This document shows positions 1 through 11,726 of a stretch of 64,000 nucleotides of DNA, in pieces; positions within the stretch are counted from its first letter, which is position 1; each line of letters begins with the position of its first letter. This DNA comes from Mycogone perniciosa (lineage: Eukaryota; Ascomycota; Sordariomycetes; Hypocreales; Hypocreaceae): assembly GCA_025331125.1 (NCBI GenBank), contig JAOALB010000126.1:1-64000 (forward strand). Reading direction: 5' to 3'. The notes below the pieces were generated by a model. That model saw only the letters and a list, made by a program, of their open reading frames with translations, did not search any database and was not told where the DNA came from. The position numbers were made by a program, and so were the translations under genes.

Positions 1-126
1 TATTCTATTAATATTAATAAATATTCTATTAATATTACTAAATATTCTATTAATATTACTAAATATTCTATTAATATTACTAAATATTCTATTAATATTA
101 CTAAATATTCTATTAATATTCTTAAA
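1..126. repeat. 21-bp minisatellite, six copies
   Basis: Six head-to-tail copies of a 21-base unit (TATTCTATTAATATTACTAAA) start at 1, 22, 43, 64, 85 and 106. The first copy has one variant base and the last decays into the following AT-rich DNA. The array runs off the left edge of the window, so its true size is unknown. No coding role is visible. Confidence 0.9.
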
Positions 127-3100
127 TATCTTTTATAAAAAAATAATTATTTTCTAAATTTATTTACTTTTCTTCTTACTTTATTTAAACTTTATTTTCA
201 ACTAAATTATTTTTATTATTAAATTAAAAGTAATCTATTTAATTCTTTTTATTAGTTTATTTAAAGGGTTTATATTTTAAAATTTCTTCTCTATAATTAA
301 ATCCTTTTTCAGAATCTTAATTATTACAAAAGCTTTATTATTATATTAATAAAGCTGGCTATTTCTTTAATTCATGTTAAAGTTTTTATATTTTAATTAA
401 AAATAATGAAAAATAATATTATATTTATTAATATTTACTATATTATAAAAAACTATTCTTTTATATTTAATAATTCTACATTCAAAATAATTAATCTTTT
501 ATTTAATTTATTTGTTATTATATATAAAGGCTTTTCCTTTTATTTAATAAAATTAATATAGTTTCTTTTTAAAGTCACTAGAAGCGATTTAGAATTACAA
601 GTAGAATAAAATTGCCTATTATTTTATTATTTATTCATATATATAGCTAATATCTTTTAATTATTATTCTTAATTTAAAATATAATCAATCTTTATTATT
701 AATTTTATTATTTAATATTTATAAAGATATAATTTATTAATTATTCTTTTATAATTCTTTTATAAATAATATTAATTATATTTTAATTCTTTTAGTTTTA
801 TATAAATCTTATAATCTGATTAATCTCTTTCCTTTTGAAAGTAAATTTATAGTTTATATATTTATATTTACTACTTTTAAAGTCTTTTTTATAGCTAAAT
901 AATACATTTATCATTTTAATAGTATATATAGCCTAGTCATAAATATAATGTCTTCTTAATTTATTATATATATTAATCCTTTAGTTTAGTTTATGTATAT
1001 ATAATATACTTTAACCTATTATATTTTAAATAATATTATTAATTATATTTAAACGTTTCATTATAATAAAAGTACTATTTAATAAATTTCTTTTAATAAT
1101 TAATATAATATCCTTTTAACTTATATTTTTTAACTCTTTATAATTAATAGTATTTCTTTAAAGTTTTAATATTTAATTTAATAATAATAACTTTAAAGTT
1201 TTAATACTATATAATTATAATTTATATTTTAAAAGTATTATAATTTTATATTTACTTTATAAAATAAGATAGAATATTGATTAAGAATATATTATATCTT
1301 ACTTTTTTATAAAAATATATTATATAATTATATATAATATAAATAATTTAAAATTTAATATTATAGTTTTTAAAAATAAACTTATTTATAATATTATCTT
1401 TTTACTTATAAATGTATAGAAGTTTTATTTATATAATTAAAGCAGATAAAATTACTTAACTAGCTATTTTATTAAAGGTTTTATTTATATATAAAGCTAT
1501 TTATATAAATATAAATATATTCTATTTAATTATATATTTATAGTAATCTTTTTAATTAAATAAAAGTAATATTTATTTAAATTATTTTTAAAGTTATTAT
1601 ATATTAATAGTATATTTTTCAATTTCAAAAGTATAACATTATATTCTAATAGTTTATATTATAAAAGGTTATTTTAATTTTTATTATTAAAGTTATTACT
1701 ATTAATTTCTTTTATATTGCCTATAATAATTTAATTATAATGTTAATAATTAATTATAGTAACCTTTTATTTCTTTAAAATACTATTATCTTTATTTACT
1801 TTCATATTATTAAAATTTAAATTTTATTTTAATAAACCATTTTAATATAATAAATATTTATTTACTTTATTTTCTATATATATATATTTAAAAATTAAAT
1901 ATTTAAAGTTTAATTAATATACCTATTAACTTTATGATAAATAACTGTTTCAATTATTTTAAATATTATTTACTCTTATTTTAATTAAATTTATAAATAA
2001 AGCAGCTATTATTATTATACATCATTTAATTAAATAATCAATAATTAAGAACTTTCAAAATTATATTAACTCTTTATTAAATTTTAATATAAACTTTTAA
2101 AGTTTATTAATATTTAACTTTTATAAAGCCTTATAATCTTTTAAAATATATTTTAATCTATTACAATTATAATAAATAACTTTTAATTTTCTTTTTTAAA
2201 TAATATTTAAATCTATTTAATTCACTTTTTATAATTAAAGCTAATAATATATTTCTATTCCTTTTTACTTTAATTTATATATTTGTAATATTTCTAAATT
2301 TATTTAAACTACCATTATTCTTTTTTATATTTAAATTAAGTTTATAAAGTAAATTATATATATTTATATATATATTAATAAATTTAATAATACCTTTATT
2401 ATAAAACAATTTATAAATTTACTTTTTGACTTTTAATTTAAATTTATTATAAAAGTATTTAATAAAAATAAAGTTTTTTTTATTTTACTTTAACAGTATT
2501 ATTCTTAAAGTATATAATATAATTAAAGTATTTTCTTTTTTAAATTAAATTTATAAATTTATTTTCTATAATATACTTTTTATTTATATTATTAAAGATA
2601 TTTTTTACGTTTTCTTTAAACTAATTATAATTAATAAATATAAACTATATTTACTTTTCACTTTACTTTTATTTAAAGAAATCCCTTCAAGTAAATTTAT
2701 ATTACTTTAAAATATGTTTTTAAATTATTTAATAATCCAAAAGACTTTTTCTAATCTTTATATTAAAATTAATTTATATTTAAATAAAATAATTATATAA
2801 TTAAATAAAAAATAATTAAAATGCTATAATACTTTTATTAAAAGGTTTAAAAGGCTATGTTATAAATAATTCTTTTAAATCCTTTAAAGGTTAATTCTTT
2901 TTATAGTTTAATATAAAGCTTAAAGTAAATGCAGGTAATATTTAATTTTATAAATTTATAATAGTTATTTACTATTAATAAATTATTTAATTAAATTTAA
3001 TATTTTAAATAATTAAATATTAATAGTATTACTTTTATTTTATATAATTAACTTTTATATATTAAAAGGCTTCCTTTATATAACTATATACTTATTCTAT

Positions 3101-3673
3101 TTTATTAACTTTATCTTTATTTTTACTTTTATTAATATTATTATTTTTATTATTATTTTATATTAAATAAAATGCTAAAATAAAGGGTAAAGTATTAAAA
3201 AAGGATACTATAGTAAATATATTTATAGTATTGCTTAAAACTTTTAATAGCCTTTTAAATAAAATTTATTAATATATAATAATTTAAATTAATTTTTAAC
3301 AGTTTAACTAAAGTTTATAGGTTTATATTAACAGAAAGGTTAAAAATAAATATTAAATAAAGTAATATTATTATAATTTTATAAAATAGGCAGTTTTAGT
3401 AAATATAATTAATACTAACTATTTAAGTAACTATATTAATAATTATAATTTATCTAGTTATATATATAAAAGAGATATATAATAAATATACTTAGATTAT
3501 ATATAGATTACAGTTATATTAGATTACCTTAGCTTACGTTCTGTAATCTAAGTAATCTATAGTTTACAGTAATCCGAGTAATCCTTTTTAATTAGACGGT
3601 TATTCCATTGTTTTTTCGGGGTATATACCGCCCTAGACCCTTTATGCGGCCATAAAAGGGTCGGGTCATGATA
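127..3673 (-). mobile_element. Truncated, RIP-degraded Ty3/gypsy element (family F), 5' LTR plus 5' internal part
   Basis: This stretch aligns by eye, in the same orientation, with about 16190-19831 of the complete family F element. Shared segments include the part around 541-700 with 16590-16780 and the part around 2940-3200 with 19090-19340. Differences are mostly C/T and G/A, as expected from RIP. The LTR lies at the right end, so on the minus strand this copy holds the 5' LTR and the gag-proximal internal region. The pol half and the other LTR are missing or lie left of the window. No open frame survives. Confidence 0.75.
3226..3673 (-). repeat. 5' LTR of the truncated family F copy
   Basis: The left edge matches the inner edge of the complete element's LTR at 19395 (TAGTATT...). 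The right edge, GGTCGGGTCATGATA, is a RIP version of the LTR end GGTTGGGTCGTGACA at 19817-19831. The length of about 448 bp agrees with 437 and 441 bp for the complete element. The right-hand 170 bases keep more GC and diverge from the other family F LTRs by more than transitions, which suggests a subfamily. Confidence 0.7.
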
Positions 3674-4121
3674 ACTTACAAGCACTACTCTGGCACCTAT
3701 GCCACAATTCAGTGGCTGGTGATTGTATTACAAGGTCTACGAAGTGTCTATCACGGAAATAACGTCTCTTTCAGATACAAGCTCCGAGCCTGTTTCTAAA
3801 GTGTCTTGAAGGATTTGGAGAGACAAGGAAGACCCTGGTCAACGTGCTGAGGTTTTACTAACCGAATACGGGTGTTGCTGCTGACCACCTTAAATACTGG
3901 CCATGCTAGCTTATAGGAGTACTACTACCTACTTGGACTCGGTGAGATATATGGCCATTCTCCGCCAAGAATTTTCAAGGATGGCATATTAAATGCCCCA
4001 GAGTTCCTGGCTGTGACGCAAGCAGATAGGAAAGTTTTAGTGTGAAGGACAGCACCGAACCCGGGCAAACGCGCAGATAGGAGCGCCCGAGCTAGTAGTC
4101 CTCCTCGCGCCCTGATATGTC
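3674..4121. other. GC-balanced island, left half, no gene recognised
   Basis: This is ordinary-composition sequence between the gypsy LTR and the LINE target duplication. I see no convincing open frame, splice-linked exons or RNA gene. It was contiguous with 9891 onward before the LINE inserted, so it is distal flanking DNA of the secreted-protein gene locus. Confidence 0.6.
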
Positions 4122-4132
4122 AATTAGTATAG
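4122..4132. repeat. Target-site duplication of the LINE, left copy
   Basis: AATTAGTATAG is repeated exactly at 9880-9890, on either side of the Tad-like LINE. The match continues as RGATT on both sides. An 11-base or longer duplication is typical of target-primed reverse transcription rather than of LTR integrases, which give 4-6 bases. Confidence 0.8.
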
Positions 4133-4133
4133 G

Positions 4134-4164
<31 letters not shown>
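4134..4164. repeat. (GATT)n microsatellite, LINE 3' tail
   Basis: About 7.75 perfect GATT units sit directly against the left target duplication. On the LINE's own strand this is a terminal (CAAT)n tract in the position where other LINEs carry poly(A). It is therefore best read as the element's 3' tail and not as an independent microsatellite. Confidence 0.75.
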
Positions 4165-5099
4165 ATACCATTAATGTCCTATGGCAAAGGCCACTAATCC
4201 CAGTAAGGCAAATGGACGTGCTATGCTAGGACTAGCTATAGTATTACTAATAAATATATAAGTTCCCTTTATATAGCATTTTATTGCTTTAAAGGGTATA
4301 GTCTTTTAGCTCTTTTCCTATTAGCGGGTCGAGGAGTTGCGCGAATCTCGCGTAGTGTATTAAGTAACTGTAGTTAACTGTAGCGGGGGGTTAGCCTTTA
4401 CCGATTAAAAGGAGGCTTAATATTAGGCTGCAAGTAAAATCCCTTATAGGATAAAAGAGAGATAAAGGAAAGAATTAAATAATTAGTATTATAATTTATA
4501 TTACAGTTAGTTAAGCTTTTTAATAGCGTAGGTATATTCTAGTAAAGAAGTTAAAGGCCTGCGCTATTTAAAGGAAATAGTTATAGCCGGTCCCTAGTAA
4601 ATAAAAGGTTAATTTGCAGATTAAAGGGGCTAATCTTTATCGCTATACTTTATTAATCTTCCTGCAATAAAAGATATAGTTATATACTTTCTTTTTACTG
4701 CAGCTGCAGTTTATTATTGCATTTTTATACTAGAAGCGCTTATAGTATTACGCGAAATCCCTATATTAAGATTTAGCGGCTAATAGATAATAAAGCTCTC
4801 TTTATAGAATTATTAATTCCTTAAGGCATTTTAAATTAATAGTTAATTTAAATAGGCAGTATATATTAAATATATTCTCCTTTTACTAGCTTTTAAAGCT
4901 AGTTTTTAATTTTACTTTTACCTTTTATTAAAGGAAGGTAAATATAAGTACTGCATTAAATAGTATTAATTATTTACAGCCTAGTTTTATTAATTAATCT
5001 TTAGCTTTATTGCTTTATATCCTTTAATAGCCTAAGTATTATTAAATATATATATTTTCTTTATATATATTCTTTAATCTTTAAAATTTAATAAAAACT

Positions 5100-8050
5100 T
5101 ATTATAATAAATTTAATAGTATACCTTTAAAGCAGTATATTACAGCTATATTATCTAGATAAATAGTAATATCCTTTATATTATTATAATTAACTAAAGC
5201 AGCTTTAAGTCTTTTTAATACTTTAACTGCTTTACTATTAAATACCTTTACTAGGCCTAGTTAACTATATTTATTTATAATCTTTTTACTATTTTACTAT
5301 ATTTAAAAGCTATAGTTAACTGCTTTTATATTAAAATATAAGCTATTTATAAATATTACTATATTTTAAAGTATTACTATAGCTATTTAATTATTAAATT
5401 CCTTTATAGTTTTAGCTTTATTACTTAAAAAAAAGGTTTAAGATTTAGTTAGTTTAAGGAAAAGGGTTAGTTTTAGGCAGCTCCTAGTAAATTATATAGT
5501 TTACTGTAACTTTATTATAGGCATTAAAGTAATATATTTATATAGGCGCTAGCTAAAGTAGGTCCTGTAAATTAAAGGGTATTAGTTATTTAATAATAGT
5601 AGTTTAATTATAAATTAAAGCTTTTAAGTATTAAAGAGTTATATTATTAAAGGGATCCTGTTTTTTTTATATAAAATTAATATAAAAGTTATTTTCTATA
5701 TTAACAGGATTGCCTATATAACTGTTTTAAAGACTAGGCTTATATAATTAAAGAGGTATTGCATTCTATATACTTTTAAGCCTTTATATTATATTTCCGC
5801 CTTATAGTAAAGTACGAGCTTAATATATATATAGACTGCTTAATGCATTAAATATAATACAGCCTTTTATATCAAGTTTAAAATACTTTAAAGTGTATTT
5901 ATTATTATATAGGCTTTTATAGCCTATTCTTTAATATATATTTTAAAGCTAAGCTTTTAATTAAAGAAAACGCTAAGCTATTTAATTGCGCCTTTTTTAA
6001 AGGCAGTCTTTTTAATATTATTATATATTACTAATAGGTTATTTTAAATATAGTGTTTTAAAAAGTATATTATTTCTATTTTCCTAAAATTAAATAATAT
6101 TGCGTTATTGCTGCTTTATTACTAAAGCTTTTAAAGAGCAGCTATTGCCTAAGCTATTATCTAGTTAAAGGTATTGCTAATAAAAAAGAATGCTGTATTA
6201 TTTATATAGCCGAATCTTTATAGTTTATTAATAAAGGATTATTTAATTGCTGCTGTATAGAGCTAGGTAAAGGTAGTAAATAAATAATATATTAAAGCTA
6301 TATAAAGCAGGAAAAGGATTAAAGATACTGGTAATCTTTAAAGGAGACTGCAGTTTAAAGGGAGCAGCTAGGTTATTATCTTTTATAGTTTTACTTAGGC
6401 TTTATAGTTTATTATAAAAGAAAGGGCCTATTAAGCTATATAGTTAAGCTAACTTTATTTATATAGTTAAAGTATTAACCTATTAGTAAATACTATATTA
6501 AAGGCCTTTTAATTATTAACTATAATTAAAGTCGCTACTTTACTATTATAAAAAGCCAGCTTAACTTTATAGCCTAAAGCTATAACTAAGTCTATACTTA
6601 ATTTTTTAAAAAAGGCGCTAGCCTATTTAATATATAATACCTGCTATTTAATTGCAGTATATATTATCTTTTATATAATAAGGCATTTAAGTCTTTTACT
6701 TAAATATAAAAGGAGAAAGATTAGCCTTTAAGCCTTTAAAGATAAAAGATTTCTTTTCTTTAGCTTAAAGATTATTATTACTTTAATTAATTTCAAAGTT
6801 AATAAATAATATTTAATTTTAAAGCAAATTTTATAAAGGGAGTAGATATATTTTTTAATTATTAGCTAGCAGAGATATAAAAAGTCTACTATTATATTAT
6901 TAATATTTAAAGATATATTTCCTATATATATTATAACTGCTACTGCTTTTTTTAATAAAACTATTATTAAAAGTATAATTTAATATTATTAATTAATTAA
7001 AATCTATAGGCTTTTAATATTATCGGCTACTATATATCTTTTAGGTATAGTATTGCAAAGGGTAGTAGCCTTTTTTTTTTAAAAGGTAAAGACTTAGTTA
7101 TTTATCTATAGTAACAGCAGTTAAAAGATTAATCCTAGCCTGGCCTAGCAGGCTATATAAAAGATATTTTTACTTTTTTTAACTATATTAATTATATTTT
7201 ATTAATATACCTTTTTTATATTCTTGACTATTTTCTTAAAAGTCTTTTAAGTATTATAGAGATAAGTGTTTAGCAGTATAGCTGCTATTCTTTTAACTAT
7301 TAGGAAAGCCTGGTAGCTCTCTTTATATTTAACTCCCTATTATAGTTTAAGAGGTAGCTGACTTAATAGTTAGCTTATTGTCTTTATAGATTTACAGAAA
7401 AAAAAGAGTAGTGCCTTAGCTATTTAGTTTATAGCTGCTACTATTAGTTAAAGGGGGGGAATAAATAAAATCCCTTTTTTAATTAAAGCTAAAAAATATC
7501 CCCTATTATTATCCCCTTTTACTTTTAGCCTTTTCAGTAATATTAGGCAGTAAATTAAAGCTAGGATTATAATATTTAATATAATATAGTTAAAGCTAAT
7601 AAAAAGGTAGTCTTTTAATATCGCTTTTATTAATAGTATATTTAAGAATACTAGGTTAATTGTATTACTTAGTATATAAGGTAAAGTATTTAAGGGGTTA
7701 AAGAGAAAAAGGCTAGTTTTTAAGGCTTAGTTAGCTATTAGTATACTTTAATTGCAGTTATTAATTGCCTGCTATAAAAAGTATATAGCATTAAAGTCTC
7801 TAGCTATTATATAGTTTTTAGTAATTAGCTATATAAATAAAGTATTAAAGGCTTTAAGTATACTATATTCTTTATAAAGGTTAATAGTTATAATTTTATT
7901 TACGCGGATTTAAAGGAGGTTTTAAATAGTTTTAGTAAATAGTTATTTAGTTTAGATTCCTGCTTTTTTATTTATATATATTAAAACTTATAGGCAGGTA
8001 TTATAGTTTACTTAAATTATTATTAAAGAGAAAGTTTAGAATTTTTTATA
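5100..8050 (-). pseudogene. Remnant of LINE ORF2 (endonuclease, reverse transcriptase, RNase H)
   Basis: The frame reads as a LINE polyprotein but is broken by numerous TAA and TAG codons and by frame changes. Visible parts, N to C on the minus strand, are as follows. INKKAGIQTK (about 7940-7968) opens the endonuclease. RDFNAIYFL*QAINN (about 7757-7801) is the GDFN-like block. A 'NTINLVFLNILLIKAILKD' block at about 7610-7676 precedes the SDH region of LINE endonucleases. An RNase H-like YLDN block lies at about 5140-5165. The reverse transcriptase must lie between about 5300 and 7000, but I could not assign its catalytic residues. A degraded CCHC-like patch near 8560-8600 may belong to ORF1. 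Confidence 0.65.
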
Positions 8051-9759
8051 TTATATTATATAGTAATATCCTTTTTAAGTAATATTTATATATAGTTTTT
8101 ATATTATAATAATATTATAGCCTTTTTTAACTATAAAGGTAAAGTCAGTATTATATACTGGCTTTAATTTATTAATATTAGCTTAAAATATTCTTTAAGG
8201 TTTCCTGTTTTTTAGGTTTTAGTTAGGTTTCCTAAGATTTATTAAAGGATCTTTAAATTGCTGTTTTTTAATATAGTCTTTTTCTTTATACCTAAAACTA
8301 TAAAAGTCTCTTTATTGCTGCTATATATAGAGATAAAGGGGGGGTAGTAGTTATGATATTTTAGGCAGTATTTAAAGGTATAAGGGCTATAGGGTAAATC
8401 TATTAAAATACCTTTACTTTTTATTAATAAACCTTTTATAGTTTTGCAATTAAAAGGTATATTAACTTTTTATAGCTATAGCAAGGTTTAACTGGGTATA
8501 GTTTATATATAGCCTTATATAGCTTTAAGTAGTTAATATATTAAATATCTATTAGGCAGATTTGCGTTTTATATTTAAAGCTACTATAAAGGCAGTATTT
8601 AAAGTTCTTTTAATATATTTATAAAAGGTAGAAATCTTAATAGTTTTTATACTATAATAAAAGGGCAGTCTTTTATATTAGTTTTACTATACTATTTAAA
8701 CTAAAGAGAGTAAACCTTTTATTAACTGGTTTAAAGAATAAAAGTAAAACTGTTTTCCTTTACTAGTCTTATTATAGTTATTTTAAAAATTAAATATTAA
8801 TTAGGTTTTGGCTAGTCTATATTTTTGCTTTTAGTTTAGTAGCTTTAAAGTAATCTACCTTTATATTATTAAAAGAGCTTAAAATCCTTTTTAGGCAGCC
8901 TAGAACTATATATATAAACTATTATTAAACTGCCTTAACTTTTATAGCACTAAAGCAGGCATTAATTTTATTCTTTTTATTAAACAGCTTTTATTTAGTT
9001 TTTTAATTAGCTAAGGTTATTAACTATTTAGTTTTTATTAATAATGCCTAAAAGATAATATTAAATCTTTACTGGGTAATCCCTGCAATTAGCGAGTAAA
9101 TATAGTATACTTTATATTTCTATATAGCTAATCCTGGATTTAATTTAATAAAGACTTATAGGTCCTCTTTAATATTAACTAAAGGGATTTTAGTTTAATG
9201 CATTTTAGTTATTATTACAGTATATATTTAAGTGAGATATAATGCATTTAAAGGGAGCCTAATATATAGTTTACTAGTATAAAAGTTTTTAAAAGCGTTT
9301 AACTGTAATTTAATTACTATATTATTATTATTATTAAAAAAGTTAATAATACTTTAAGTTATCTAGATAGCGATATTATATTTTTTACCTATTAGGAATT
9401 AGGATATAGTATTATTAAATGCTTTATAAACTATATAGAGAACTGCTATTTAGTCTTTAAAGAGGGCCTAGCTGTTAGCTTTAATACTTTTTAAGGCTTT
9501 AAAAGCATTAATTTTAGTATTTAGTTATATAAAAGAGATTAAGGGTAAACTTAAAGGATTAAGTGCTAAGGAGCTGAAGTTGCTGTTAGTGTTAAGCTTT
9601 AAGCTAAAGTATATTTCAATATATTAACTTTCCCTTAACGATAGGCCAGGCTTAACAGTAATAGCGTTAATGCAGAGATCTATTTCTACTCCGGCGAGAA
9701 TAGTGTTCGTTGCCTTTTATTATATCCTAGGCGTACGCTCCCCTAGGTTAAAGGGACCG

Positions 9760-9791
9760 CTGCTCGCAGGCTTTAGGGCCATCGCGAGCAG
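9760..9791. other. Perfect 8-bp inverted repeat in the LINE 5' region
   Basis: CTGCTCGC at 9760-9767 and GCGAGCAG at 9784-9791 form a perfect stem with a 16-base loop. A second palindromic patch (CCTAGG...GCGTACGC...CCTAGG) lies just to the left, about 9727-9748. Both fall in the GC-rich 5' untranslated part of the LINE and could be RNA structure or promoter elements. No function is demonstrated. Confidence 0.5.
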
Positions 9792-9879
9792 AGGTTTGAT
9801 GCTGTTAGTGGTTTGGTGGTATTGCGTGCGAAAACGTTAACACAAGGTGCCAAGACCTGGTGTTGTAGGAGGGAAGTTT

Positions 9880-9890
9880 AATTAGTATAG
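9880..9890. repeat. Target-site duplication of the LINE, right copy
   Basis: Exact copy of AATTAGTATAG at 4122-4132. It marks the 5' end of the minus-strand LINE and the start of the right half of the host island. Confidence 0.8.
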
Positions 9891-10563
9891 AGATTACGAG
9901 GCCTCGATTTAATATACTACTACTCCGTACATCATAACAAATACTGAACCCGCGGTAAGAAGAGAAAAAAGGTAGAAGACGCGTATTCCTCGGAGATCAC
10001 AAGACCTAACAATAGACCTCTGATAGGCATGAAGGCGCACAAGTGTCGGATAAGGTCGGTCTAGTTCAGAATTCTTTGCATAAATCTGACTCTATGCCTG
10101 ATAGCTATGTAACGGCGCATCAGATTAATTTCACACACCAAGATTTCTGCCAAATAGATAGAATCCACCTCTCAGCGGCGCCCTCCAAAGAGGCCCTGAA
10201 TACCAGCTCTTCACAGGCAAGAGATGCCTGGACGTAGATATTTAGGTTGATAGTAAGAGAATGTGATAACCTAATGATGGTTCTTATTTTGGTAAAGTTA
10301 TGCAGCTTGGTTGTCATGAATAAGTCTTAATTTTGTCCACTGGAGTTTGGAGCTTTGAACATGTTTCATTCTGAAAAAATTCAGCTATGGGGAACATTGG
10401 TACCAACCCAAAGTGGCGGTCGGAAAAATATTGATTGTATGTATACATGTACATTGTATCCAAGATTTACACCCTTATTCCAACAGTATATGCATGGATC
10501 GATTTGATAAGAAAGGAATATGCATGGCTAATGGCAAATATTACTTTCGAATGATGAACAATC
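9891..10563. other. Intergenic DNA downstream of the secreted-protein gene
   Basis: Balanced-composition sequence between the LINE and the stop codon of the gene at 10564-11163. It contains only short overlapping frames of 60-100 codons on both strands, without signal peptides, recognisable domains or splice-linked continuation, and I regard these as chance. Part of it will be the 3' untranslated region of the gene. No clear AATAAA signal is seen close to the stop. Confidence 0.5.
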
Positions 10564-11163
10564 TTAGGGGTCTCCATTGCCTGTGTCACTGTCAGCATCT
10601 TGGGTTCTTCTATCAAGTTTGAGAGTGAAGATGCATGCAATATAGCACTTACCTTTGCAAGCTCCTGAATCACACCAAATGGCATCCCAGAACGAGGTTT
10701 GAAGATTACCCGACTGCGGGCACACGTTTTCCTTTCCGACATTTCCAGTCCAGTAACATTGTCCCCAGTTTGCTCCATTGGAGGTCAGTTTGTAGATAGG
10801 CGACCTGCCATCGGTGGCTCCAGTCGGTGAAAACTGCATATTAGGGACGCCGCATATAGCCACGATGCTAGTGAAACTGGGCAGATTATGGATGTCGCTG
10901 ATTTTTCCCGCTGGGAGGGCTATTGTTCGAATATCCCCACGGTTGGTTGACCAGTAATTGGAAGAAAGCCAATTGCAGCCATATTTGTTTGATGGCATAT
11001 AAGCGAGGTTGTCGTAGTACGTGTTCTCGTTGTGTGGCACTCCCTTAGGCCCGTTTCTGACAGTTTTAAATGTGCTTCCATGGTAGTTTATAACATGAAA
11101 GTTTGCACTGGCAAGAGAAATAAAAGTGCCAATAGCAATTAGCTTATAGAGTAGGCTGAACAT
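10564..11163 (-). CDS. Small secreted six-cysteine protein, candidate effector
   Basis: Two exons (11163-10653 and 10580-10564) encode 175 residues. I do not recognise the family. The chosen ATG at 11163 begins a classic signal peptide: a short N-terminus with Lys7, a hydrophobic core at residues 8-17, and an A-S-A site with cleavage expected after residue 20. An in-frame upstream ATG at 11232 would bury the signal peptide behind 23 extra residues and is less likely. The mature protein has six cysteines (63, 104, 136, 148, 164, 169), an even number suited to three disulfides. It is rich in Asn, Gly, Ser, Trp and Tyr, and has no membrane segment after the signal. Splicing removes two further cysteines and a basic stretch that read-through would add. 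The gene lies alone in a GC-balanced island enclosed by RIP-degraded transposons and is itself open, with ordinary codon use. A TATA-like box lies at 11267-11276. Its role as a host-interaction protein is inferred from size, secretion and location only. Confidence 0.75.
   Translation of the reverse strand: MFSLLYKLIAIGTFISLASANFHVINYHGSTFKTVRNGPKGVPHNENTYYDNLAYMPSNKYGCNWLSSNYWSTNRGDIRTIALPAGKISDIHNLPSFTSIVAICGVPNMQFSPTGATDGRSPIYKLTSNGANWGQCYWTGNVGKENVCPQSGNLQTSFWDAIWCDSGACKGKCYIACIFTLKLDRRTQDADSDTGNGDP
10581..10652 (-). other. 72-nt intron in the secreted-protein gene
   Basis: The donor is GTAAGT (minus strand, from 10652) and the acceptor CACAG ends at 10581. A GCTGAC branch-like sequence lies about 14 bases before the acceptor. 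Size and signals are typical of ascomycete introns. The length is a multiple of three without an in-frame stop, so an unspliced transcript would give a 199-residue variant with the same C-terminus (GNGDP) and eight cysteines. Confidence 0.75.
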
Positions 11164-11266
11164 TGTGGCTGTTTGCCTCTTGTTAAGTATAGAATTAGTG
11201 ATAATCGCGATACCGATTCCAGTGGTTGGCATTGAAGGAAAGTGGTTTGGGGGTGAAAATGTGCTC

Positions 11267-11276
11267 CTTATATAGA
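11267..11276 (-). promoter_or_regulatory. TATA-like box of the secreted-protein gene
   Basis: CTATATAAGG on the minus strand lies about 104 bases before the chosen ATG. It is followed by a pyrimidine-rich tract (CCCCCAAACCACTTTCC) and a TTCAATG context where transcription could start. If it starts there, the upstream in-frame ATG at 11232 would sit at or beside the 5' end of the message, which favours initiation at 11163. Confidence 0.5.
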
Positions 11277-11625
11277 AATATATATCTGCATTATTGCCTA
11301 ATAAAAGAAATCGACATATAGGTCTTGACTCTTGTACTACACTAACGTTTGTGATCATTACGGCATGTACATCGAGAGGCGACATAAAGGGTGGGTTCAC
11401 AGGACTCAAGGTGGACTGGACTTGGTGTGCTTCCGACGTATCCAGATATGATACCACGAGAATAGCTTTGCCCAGTACGTCAAAATGATGCAATCACCCC
11501 GTAGGATTCGCCCTATATGTATAATCTCGGCCGTATTCCAAGGATACCTAGAGCAAAGCTGCCCTCTAGTGTTCGGGAATGCCGAAGTGGTTATAATACC
11601 GAAGCCGAAGAAAGATTACTTGGCG
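11277..11625. other. Upstream intergenic DNA of the secreted-protein gene
   Basis: Balanced-composition DNA with no recognisable gene. The minus-strand frame is open back to 11493 but has no recognised domain, and the signal peptide begins only at 11163. I take this stretch as promoter and spacer. Confidence 0.5.
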
Positions 11626-11726
11626 GGTCGACTATATAAGTCGGGCCGACTAAGTTGCCTGTATTTTAGATAGGTAGGTATATAACCTATACTCTATAGG
11701 TCGACTATGTAAGCCGGGCCGACTAA
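11626..11726. repeat. Pair of 28-bp direct repeats
   Basis: The units at 11626-11653 and 11699-11726 begin GGTCGACTAT and end CGGGCCGACTAA. They differ only at two transition positions and lie 73 bases apart. Each carries an internal GTCG/CGAC pairing. The two could be remnants of short repeats at the edge of a retroelement fragment. Confidence 0.75.

Larger units (their letters stand above)
4133..9879 (-). mobile_element. Tad-like LINE retrotransposon, full length, RIP-degraded
   Basis: The element is about 5.75 kb on the minus strand, bounded by the 11-bp duplications at 4122-4132 and 9880-9890. Its 3' end is a (CAAT)n tail (minus-strand reading). Minus-strand translation gives an apurinic-endonuclease region at about 7600-8000, with RDFNAIYFL*QA at 7766-7801 (a decayed GDFN motif) and NILLIKAILKDYLF at about 7610-7660. 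An RNase H-like stretch (ITIYLDNIAVIYC) lies at about 5130-5175. The order endonuclease, then RNase H near the C-terminus, is that of the Tad1 clade. The 5' end (about 9640-9879) and 3' end (about 4165-4300) keep near-normal GC, while the coding core is AT-rich with many stops. I could not pin the YADD motif of the reverse transcriptase. Confidence 0.8.

Noticed and set aside
1..126. Regular spaced repeats resembling a CRISPR array
   Set aside because: The repeats are head-to-tail without unique spacers and the organism is a fungus. It is a minisatellite.
10043..10778. Several overlapping frames of 64-103 codons on both strands
   Set aside because: They overlap one another and the true gene, lack signal peptides or domains, and have no splice-linked continuation. 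Best read as chance frames in balanced-composition DNA.
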